Source: Puniceicoccales bacterium
Lineage (GTDB): Bacteria > Verrucomicrobiota > Verrucomicrobiia > Opitutales > LL51
Reading direction: 5' to 3'
Length of the DNA stretch: 9,478 nt
Assembly (NCBI GenBank): GCA_031267435.1
Contig: JAIRZB010000012.1
Location: 1-9,478, forward strand
Positions 1 to 5,456 of the stretch are shown piece by piece (positions within the stretch are counted from its first letter, which is position 1; the number at the start of each line of letters is the position of its first letter). The notes under the pieces were generated by a model. It was not told where the DNA came from, did no database searches, and saw only the letters and a list, made by a program, of their open reading frames with translations. Made by a program: the position numbers and the translations under genes.

Positions 1-251
1 CTAGAAAATTCTGAAAATTTTACGGAAAATGAAATTCAAAAATACCAAAACGTGGGCATGCCGCAGGAAGTTGCGGAAGCTCTCGATAAACTGAAGTTCA
101 GTGGCTGGAACTGCAAGGATCAAAAGAATTTACGAGGGCGAAGTTCAGGAAGTCAACCTACTATGGCGGCGAATTGGAACGCCGCGAACAAATAGGTTTG
201 CAAGAAGGCTTGCTGCAGGGCTTACAGCAAGGCCTCCAAACAAATTTATAA
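1..251 (+). pseudogene. Decayed C-terminal end of an Rpn/PD-(D/E)XK nuclease-family (transposase-like) protein
   Basis: The window opens inside a coding remnant. Frame 1 reads a helical stretch, ENFTENEIQKYQNVG then MPQEVAEALDKLKF, and stops at 193-195. The typical tail of this family, a Gln/Gly/Leu repeat (LQEGLLQGLQQGLQ), appears in frame 3 and stops at 249-251. A short stretch of frame 2 (about 126-170, IYEGEVQEV) may bridge them. Glu/Gln-rich 'EGLQxGLQ' tails after a helical segment are characteristic of Rpn-type recombination-promoting nucleases and the related PD-(D/E)XK transposase-like family. No single frame joins the parts, so at least one and probably two frameshifts have occurred. 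The catalytic domain would lie to the left of the window and cannot be judged. Assignment rests mainly on the tail repeat, so confidence is moderate. Confidence 0.5.
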
Positions 252-302
252 CAATTACGTCCAAATACGAAAAACTTCTGGCCATAAAGCTTTGAAAAAT
301 TT

Positions 303-327
303 TATACGAATAACATATCTTCGTATA
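303..327. terminator. Weak AT-rich hairpin between the nuclease remnant and gspG, possible bidirectional terminator
   Basis: TATACGAA (303-310) is perfectly complementary to TTCGTATA (320-327) with a 9-nt loop. It lies just past the 3' ends of two convergent coding regions. Read on the minus strand it is followed within a few bases by ATTTTTC, a short U-run. The stem is AT-rich and would be weak, so this is only a candidate. Confidence 0.25.
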
Positions 328-350
328 TTTCGGACTGTTTTTGCCGGGAC

Positions 351-794
351 TTATTTGTTATAGGCAAAGACAAATTCCCCATCCGGAGCCTGCGTTTTTA
401 CTAGCACATAGCCAGCTACGGCTTGAGGGTCTTCGGCTTGAATTCCTTCCATAACTTTCGGTGCTCCGCTCCCAATTCCAGGATTAGGAACCAATACGTA
501 GTCGTTATTCCAGGGATCCCTCGGAGCTGTTTCGCTATCGTTATCTAAAGTGATCAGTTTTCCCAAATCTTTCCAGCTCGCTGGAAGTCGACTGTCATGG
601 GTAACTTTGTACGCCTCAATCGCACCTCGAATGGTCTTAGAACAAAATAATTTCGCCGTTGCCTTCTTTCCCGCATCCAAATTTCCACCCAATGATTTTA
701 CTAAAACTCCCGTTAGCAAACCAATTAGCGTGATGACAATTAAAATTTCAATCAATGTCATACCATTTTTACTATTTTCTTTATACATCTTCAT
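351..794 (-). CDS. gspG: GspG-like type II secretion major pseudopilin (prepilin)
   Basis: This 147-residue prepilin-like protein is of normal GspG length. After an 11-residue basic leader (MKMYKENSKNG) comes the class III prepilin cleavage site G^MTLIE: Gly at -1, Met at +1, Glu at +5. It continues directly into a hydrophobic N-terminal helix (about residues 13-32). The C-terminal half has the GspG-style DPWNNDYVLVPNPG segment, resembling the DPWGxPY motif near the calcium site. Prepilin peptidase would process it, and it should assemble into a periplasmic pseudopilus. An open frame extends upstream to a TTG at 806, but GGGAGG at 799-804 sits properly before the ATG at 794, so I use 794. No other secretion gene is in the window, so a general prepilin role rather than a T2SS role is possible. 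A 248-bp gap, containing a gene remnant, separates it from the toroid gene upstream. Confidence 0.8.
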   Translation of the reverse strand: MKMYKENSKNGMTLIEILIVITLIGLLTGVLVKSLGGNLDAGKKATAKLFCSKTIRGAIEAYKVTHDSRLPASWKDLGKLITLDNDSETAPRDPWNNDYVLVPNPGIGSGAPKVMEGIQAEDPQAVAGYVLVKTQAPDGEFVFAYNK

Positions 795-798
795 GATT

Positions 799-804
799 CC
801 TCCC
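799..804 (-). promoter_or_regulatory. Ribosome binding site of the gspG-like gene
   Basis: GGGAGG on the minus strand lies 4 nt before the ATG at 794. It falls inside the longer open frame that begins at the TTG at 806, so it decides in favour of the shorter 147-residue protein. Confidence 0.7.
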
Positions 805-916
805 AATTAAGTGATTTGCTCAAATCCTATTTCATTTTCACTAGAAAGCAAGACATTTTTACATTTCAATAGACTTTCAGTATGTTTTTATTGATCTTCC
901 CAAAAAATAAAAGAAC

Positions 917-1042
917 TCAATACGAATCACATACATTCCACATATGAACAATGCGCCGAATCCCTAGGACCAACGGCATGATTAGCGGATAACTCAACTC
1001 CTGCAAATAGCGAGACCTTAGCAGGTACGACATGCTTCGGTA
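917..1042 (-). pseudogene. Degenerate tandem copy of the 3' end of the neighbouring 585-residue gene
   Basis: Read on the minus strand in the same frame as the upstream gene, this segment encodes YRSMSYL, then RYLQELSYPLIM, then about 20 residues ending at TGA (919-917). The true C-terminus at 1187-1055 reads YRTCC, then HYLQELSRNYPLIM, ending at TAG. The DNA matches over essentially the whole 130 bp, including the final GTGATTCG just before each stop, but with many substitutions and small indels. It has no start or ribosome binding site of its own and directly follows the gene's stop codon. I read it as the surviving tail of a tandem duplicate whose body was deleted. A read-through C-terminal extension past the TAG at 1055 is a less likely alternative. 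Confidence 0.65.
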
Positions 1043-1054
1043 CTTCAATTGCTT

Positions 1055-2812
1055 CTAAATGCGAATCACGTCCGGGGCGAAAGCAACTATAAGCCTATAG
1101 GACTGGCCGGGATGCATGATCAATGGATAATTCCGTGATAATTCCTGTAAATAGTGAATTTTTCCACAACAGGTACGATACTCCGGGTCATCCACCACTT
1201 CCCTAATTTCCTGCCAACTTAGCATCATGTCATCGTGCTCCACTACCGCTCCTAAACTCCGCTCATCTAATGCTAAATTGTGTGCTCCGTAAAGCGAATG
1301 AGGTGCACTTAACGCTATCACATACCGCAAGGACTCGATACGTATGCGATCCTTCACCGTGTACGTAAATTCCGATGTTATTTTTTCTTCGGAAAAAATC
1401 CACGCCACTTTGCAACTTGCTAGTCCAGGAACAATTTCTTCTTCAACCGTAATCAATTCCGGTTGCTCATAGGCAAAAACAATACTCCTATGGCTTCCCA
1501 ATCCCGTTGATAATTTCTTGCCATAGTAGGATGGAATGTAACGCTTGCCATCGATTGTCAATTCCGGCTGCAAAATCGGTAGATATTTTCCCGCCGGCCA
1601 ATCGAATACACCGGGACAATGCGGAAATGCTAGGCAATTACTATCGGCTTGCCCATTGGCCCCAATAAGCGGCAATTGCAAATTCATTCCCGTTTTTCCA
1701 TCGCGATAAATGAATAGTCCACTTTCTCGCTTCGCATTTTTATCGAAAATTACTAGGCGATTACCCGGTTTAAATGCCGAAACTCTACGAATTCGACTTG
1801 CATTGATCGAACTTTTCCGTGCTAACCGTGACCATTGACATAGGTAGCGTACCGCATCAAAATTTGCCCGTACACTGCTCTGCTCCACCCCTGAAGAACG
1901 CTCGCCATCCCGAATGACCACGTAACCCTTTTCCTGATCGATATAGTGGCAAAAAAACTTTTGGAATAAATCGAGAACAATATTGACGTACAGCGACTGT
2001 TTCTCCGGCACAATCCATCGATCCCATAATGCCTGCAAAATTGTGCTAATACAATACATCTGCGCATACGCTCCAACACCCTTACCGTACGCCAAACATG
2101 TGCCATCTTCCCGTATCAGATCGGGAATTAAACCGATGTATTTTTCGGCGTGGGTACGCAGGCTGGGCAACTTTTTTTCGATGAAAAAACTATCCGTATG
2201 GAGATGCAATGCCTGGCGAATGAACGAAAAATTGAAGAGTCCATTGGCATCAAAATTACCGCCGATACCATGTCCATTATTTCCGTCAAAAAATCCTCCC
2301 GTCGAATGCTCTTCGCAATAGGCCAGAAATCGGTCGATCAGTTTTCCCGTTTCATCCTTTTTAGTAATGCGTAGGCCGTGGCGCGCAACGGATTTCGCTA
2401 TGGCACAGGCCAATCCATTGCCCTTAAATTCGTCCCTACGTATCAATAAATTATCCAGTTGAACCCGTACATCCTCCCGCAGCTTCTCCCAAACCGGGTT
2501 ACGCTCCTTGACTATCCCAAAGGATAGCAATGCCAAAGCAATATAGCCACTCCAATCACTATTTTGGGGCACGACCTGCAACTGATAAGCGATCGTCTTC
2601 GCCGCAAGGTCCACCATATTGTGATTCGAAAAAGTCGTTTCGTGTGTCAGTCGATAATACTCGCCCAACGCAAACGCGATATGCGCTGCCTCGTCGCCTG
2701 CGAGTTCTTCCCGACCGACAGTCCGAATACTGCCATCTTCATTGATGTAATCCAAATTGTGACTCAGAACCGATCGAGCCACATCCGCACATTGTTCCGC
2801 GAAATTCTGCAT
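1055..2812 (-). CDS. Conserved-looking protein of unknown function, toroid plus beta-sandwich architecture (heparinase/lyase-like?)
   Basis: I do not recognise this 585-residue protein. Its first ~310 residues are helix-rich with regularly spaced aromatic and small residues, including the Gly/Asn-rich stretch GGFFDGNNGHGIGGNFDANG (172-191) and DGTCLAYGKGVGAYA (236-250). This recalls the alpha/alpha toroids of polysaccharide lyases and heparinase II/III-like proteins. The remainder is strand-rich (for example KYLPILQPELTIDGKRYIP), as in the C-terminal sandwich of such enzymes. No signal peptide or transmembrane segment is visible, so it is probably cytoplasmic, which is unusual for a secreted lyase. 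The ATG lies 13 bp after the rho stop codon with AGG immediately before it, so co-transcription and possible translational coupling with rho are likely. A degenerate copy of its 3' end follows the stop codon. The fold guess is inference from composition; the catalytic function is unknown. Confidence 0.6.
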   Translation of the reverse strand: MQNFAEQCADVARSVLSHNLDYINEDGSIRTVGREELAGDEAAHIAFALGEYYRLTHETTFSNHNMVDLAAKTIAYQLQVVPQNSDWSGYIALALLSFGIVKERNPVWEKLREDVRVQLDNLLIRRDEFKGNGLACAIAKSVARHGLRITKKDETGKLIDRFLAYCEEHSTGGFFDGNNGHGIGGNFDANGLFNFSFIRQALHLHTDSFFIEKKLPSLRTHAEKYIGLIPDLIREDGTCLAYGKGVGAYAQMYCISTILQALWDRWIVPEKQSLYVNIVLDLFQKFFCHYIDQEKGYVVIRDGERSSGVEQSSVRANFDAVRYLCQWSRLARKSSINASRIRRVSAFKPGNRLVIFDKNAKRESGLFIYRDGKTGMNLQLPLIGANGQADSNCLAFPHCPGVFDWPAGKYLPILQPELTIDGKRYIPSYYGKKLSTGLGSHRSIVFAYEQPELITVEEEIVPGLASCKVAWIFSEEKITSEFTYTVKDRIRIESLRYVIALSAPHSLYGAHNLALDERSLGAVVEHDDMMLSWQEIREVVDDPEYRTCCGKIHYLQELSRNYPLIMHPGQSYRLIVAFAPDVIRI

Positions 2813-2825
2813 CCTGTAATGTATG

Positions 2826-4034
2826 TTAATGGCTTAGCGTCGTTTGCAATAAAATCAAGAATTCTTTATTGTTTTTTGTCTTTTTTATGCGCGTCAGCAG
2901 TAGATCGGCCGCTTCTTCAGGTTTTAAGCCTGCCAAAGCCCTCCTAAAAAAGTGTACCCTATCCAGCAAACGGGCCGGTAAAAGTAATTCTTCTCGCCGT
3001 GTTCCCGAGGCTTGAACGTCGATCGATGGATAAATACGCATATCCGCTGCTTTTTTATTGAGGACAATTTCCATATTTCCTGTTCCTTTAAATTCCTGAA
3101 AAATGAGATCGTCCATGCGGCTCCCCGTTTCGACCAGTGCCGTAGCAAGAATCGTCAGACTGCCCCGGCCTTCCAAATTACGCGCCGAAGAAAAAAGCAT
3201 CCGTGGTCGCTCCAATGCCTTCACATCCACGCCACCGGTCATCGTTCGTCCACTGGAAAATTGTCGATTATATGTCCTCGCCAACCGCGTTATGGAATCG
3301 AGTAAAATGACCACATCTTTTCCCGTTTCCGTAAGACGCTTAGCGCGTTCGACGGCCAATTCGGCGACCTGAATCTGCGTCAATCGCATTTCATCGTTCG
3401 ATGAGGCAAATAATTCCGCATCCACGGTACGCTGAAAATCCGTTACCTCTTCCGGCCGCTCATCGACGAGCAAAACGATGAGGTGACACTCGGGATGATT
3501 TTCTTTAACGCCGACTGCAATATCGTGCAGCATGGTCGTTTTACCGGTTTTGGGTGGCGCTACAACAAGCCCGCGTTGGCCTTTACCGATGGGAGCAAAG
3601 AGATCGACAATACGGTTAGACAGGCGGCCATCCCGGGTTTCTAGGGATAAAAATTGATCCGGTGCCAGGGAAATGCGCTCCTCAAATTTTGGCAACTCCA
3701 TGCGTACCTCGGGCGCTAGGCCGTCGATTTTTTCGATTTCGACAACCCGCGGATTGAGACAATCGCCGTGCAACAGCATCCTGGCTTCGAGGAACATTCC
3801 TCGGCGCAACCGATGGCGTATCAATACATCGCGTGCGACATAGGGATCTTTGCGCTGCACCTTACCAAAGTAGCGTAAATCGACAAGATTCCCAAATTTT
3901 CCTCCGGGCTCGATCTCTAAAATTCCTGTAACGGAAACGAGTTGGTTTCGATCCATATGCGCACAACTTTCATCCTCATTTTTATTTTTGCTGTAATTTT
4001 CATTCATTTTTATCTTTTTCGCAGCCTCATCCAT
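2826..4034 (-). CDS. rho: Transcription termination factor Rho (short, divergent N-terminus)
   Basis: This is the hexameric RNA-dependent ATPase/helicase that ends transcription at Rho-dependent sites. The motor domain is canonical: Walker A APPKTGKTT (159-167), the LLVDERPEEVTDFQR strand with catalytic Glu (188-202), LLDSITRLARTYN (244-256), the Q-loop SGRTMTGGVD (261-270), the R-loop EFKGTGN (314-320), and a C-terminal RIKKTKNNKEF matching the family end. At 402 residues the N-terminus is atypical. The helical Rho_N domain is missing, replaced by about 27 Lys/Asn/Glu-rich residues. The cold-shock-like RNA-binding domain (about 31-105) lacks the usual GFGFLR motif, having GGKFGNLVDL instead. 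Start choice among ATG 4034, the Met at residue 10 and the Met at residue 27 is uncertain; 4034 has AAGG upstream. It is followed after 13 bp by the toroid gene. Confidence 0.96.
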   Translation of the reverse strand: MDEAAKKIKMNENYSKNKNEDESCAHMDRNQLVSVTGILEIEPGGKFGNLVDLRYFGKVQRKDPYVARDVLIRHRLRRGMFLEARMLLHGDCLNPRVVEIEKIDGLAPEVRMELPKFEERISLAPDQFLSLETRDGRLSNRIVDLFAPIGKGQRGLVVAPPKTGKTTMLHDIAVGVKENHPECHLIVLLVDERPEEVTDFQRTVDAELFASSNDEMRLTQIQVAELAVERAKRLTETGKDVVILLDSITRLARTYNRQFSSGRTMTGGVDVKALERPRMLFSSARNLEGRGSLTILATALVETGSRMDDLIFQEFKGTGNMEIVLNKKAADMRIYPSIDVQASGTRREELLLPARLLDRVHFFRRALAGLKPEEAADLLLTRIKKTKNNKEFLILLQTTLSH

Positions 4035-4389
4035 CGCCTTATCTTCCCACGGGAATAGTATATGCCCTTATTTTTCGGCTTTGTAAAGGATATTTTTCTT
4101 ATTTTCGACTCGAATAAATACTTATTACCTTTGACCGCATGTAAATATATTTTTTTCCAAAAAATGAAACTAATGCTAACATCGCAATCCTAAAACATTT
4201 GTCATATTTTTCCATTCTCCAAATAAACGAAATAAAACATTGACAAATTCCTAGAAAAACATCCCAAAAAACGGGTATTTCGGTTTCAACCGTGCCATTT
4301 GTCCCCGCCCTATGCCATCCAGCATTGACACTGCTTTTGAATTTGTCAAGCGATTCTTCATCTTCACCAAAAACAACTAAAAAATTAAC
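4035..4389. other. 355-bp AT-rich noncoding region between surE and rho
   Basis: No frame here gives a convincing protein and no RNA gene is recognised. It contains a candidate rho promoter close to the rho start. It also holds an 11-bp inverted repeat, TTGACAAATTC at 4240-4250 against its complement at 4339-4349, and a small dyad CGGTTGAAACCG near 4281-4292. It is long enough to hold a regulated rho leader, as autoregulation of rho through its leader is known in other bacteria, but nothing here proves this. Confidence 0.5.
4057..4087 (-). promoter_or_regulatory. Candidate sigma70-type promoter for rho
   Basis: On the minus strand, TTTACA (4087-4082, 5 of 6 matches to the -35 consensus) and TATACT (4062-4057, 5 of 6 matches to the -10 consensus) are separated by 19 bp. 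The transcript would start near 4050, about 16 nt before the first rho ATG. The spacer is longer than the preferred 17 bp, so support is modest. Confidence 0.3.
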
Positions 4390-5175
4390 CTAGGAACAGA
4401 GCCGACTCAGATCGATGATACTATGGCTAATTTTCCCTTGAAGCAGCGCATGAATATCGGACCCCGGAGGGGGTGGAACGGATAAATCCTGTTCAATGGC
4501 AAAATAATATTGATCGCCGCGTTTCTCATAGAGTGCGCAATAGACCGGATAGTTTGCATTTTTGCCATGCATAATATTACTCAGCACCGTCATTTTTTCG
4601 GATGTTTCCGAAGTTGTCGGGTATGGAAAGTTAATATTATGGACCACACTATCCGAAGTTTTCGCGATAATTTCCGCATATTGCACTGTTTTTTCGACGG
4701 CCGCATCGATACTTTTCATGAGGCCTTCGTGGGCAAGAAAATCAATTTTTTTCTGAATATATTGCTTATCCTGACCTGGCAAACACTGGGAAACGGCGAT
4801 TGATGGAATGCCAAAGGCAGCGCCCTCTATGGCACCACCGATAGTACCGGAGCTAAAAATCATCGGAACGGATGTATTAACGCCCCAATTGATACCGGAA
4901 ATGACAATATCGGGTCGCTGTTCTCCCAGCCAATAGGAAAGTGCCAAGTTGACGCAATCCAATGGCGTCCCATTGACCGCCCAGGCTGTGCATTCTAATC
5001 CTTCAAATGGCACAATGGAAATACCACGCGTCAGGCCACACGCCCGACCGACACCGCTCTGCTCCATCGCCGGCGCGGAAATATAAACCTCCCATTTTTT
5101 TGCGATTAGCGCGCGAGCCAGGCGTTGCAATGCGGCAGAATGGATGCCATCGTCGTTTGTCAAGAGCACTCTCAT
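4390..5175 (-). CDS. surE: 5'/3'-nucleotidase SurE
   Basis: SurE is a metal-dependent survival-protein phosphatase that dephosphorylates nucleoside 5'- and 3'-monophosphates in the cytoplasm. The 261-residue length is typical. Family motifs appear in order: NDDG (7-10, metal-binding Asp pair), APAMEQSG (34-41, with the metal-site Ser), VNGTPLDCV (67-75), DIVISGINWGVN (89-100, metal-site Asn), SSGTIGGAIEG (108-118), and a C-terminal GSDIHALLQGKIS. All expected metal ligands are present, so it should be active. The ATG at 5175 precedes MRVLLTNDDG, which fits the family N-terminus exactly; there is only a weak ribosome binding site. It is transcribed divergently from priA across a palindromic repeat patch. 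A weak TTGAAT/CATAGT pair lies just upstream. Rho follows 355 bp downstream on the same strand, probably as a separate transcript. Confidence 0.96.
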   Translation of the reverse strand: MRVLLTNDDGIHSAALQRLARALIAKKWEVYISAPAMEQSGVGRACGLTRGISIVPFEGLECTAWAVNGTPLDCVNLALSYWLGEQRPDIVISGINWGVNTSVPMIFSSGTIGGAIEGAAFGIPSIAVSQCLPGQDKQYIQKKIDFLAHEGLMKSIDAAVEKTVQYAEIIAKTSDSVVHNINFPYPTTSETSEKMTVLSNIMHGKNANYPVYCALYEKRGDQYYFAIEQDLSVPPPPGSDIHALLQGKISHSIIDLSRLCS

Positions 5176-5247
5176 CGCAGCTTACTATGAATGAAACCGA
5201 AAAAAATTCAAGACCTGATTTTTCAGATCAAAGATTTCAATATGATG

Positions 5248-5439
5248 CGGCCGGTACCTCGGGCATCAGCCCGTGGTTCCGGCCGACCGGTGGGGCCTTG
5301 CCCCGCCCGCGGCGAAGCCGCGGGCCTGAACAAATGACCAGTGGCGGCCAAACCATGCGAAAATTTCGCATGGCTTGGCCGCATATCGAGGTCAAGGAGT
5401 CCGTGACTCCTTGAGGGAGTCCAGAGGGCGGAGCCCTCT
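5248..5439. repeat. GC-rich composite palindromic element (five consecutive hairpins), inverted relative to the 9035-9478 array
   Basis: Five hairpins fill most of the surE-priA interval. First is a long stem 5248-5285: CGGCCGG pairs with CCGGCCG, and an inner CGGGC pairs with GCCCG. Second is GCCCGCGGC-GAA-GCCGCGGGC (5305-5325, perfect). Third is a 39-nt near-perfect palindrome 5344-5382, GCGGCCAA paired with TTGGCCGC around CCATGCGAAA / TTTCGCATGG. Fourth is TCAAGGAGTC-CGT-GACTCCTTGA (5392-5414, perfect). Fifth is AGAGGGC-GGA-GCCCTCT (5423-5439, perfect). Each class has a counterpart in the right-hand array, in inverted orientation and reversed order. GC content is far above that of the flanking genes. 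The element ends only 17 bp before the priA GTG, so it may affect priA or surE expression, but this is inference. Confidence 0.9.
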
Positions 5440-5456
5440 AGGAAATCAAAATAGTA

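Noticed and set aside
303..327. Resemblance to a loxP-like site (TATACGAA ... TTCGTATA)
   Set aside because: The arms are in the opposite order to a lox site and only 8 bp long, and no recombinase gene is near. A small hairpin explains it.
1041..1057. Read-through or recoding at the TAG at 1055 to use the in-frame tail copy
   Set aside because: The tail duplicates an already complete C-terminus and has diverged, and no recoding signal is visible; a decayed duplicate is simpler.
1822..2947. Several frames of 71-127 residues overlapping the toroid gene and the end of rho
   Set aside because: They lack motifs and starts with ribosome sites, while the main minus-strand frames are long, uninterrupted and gene-like.
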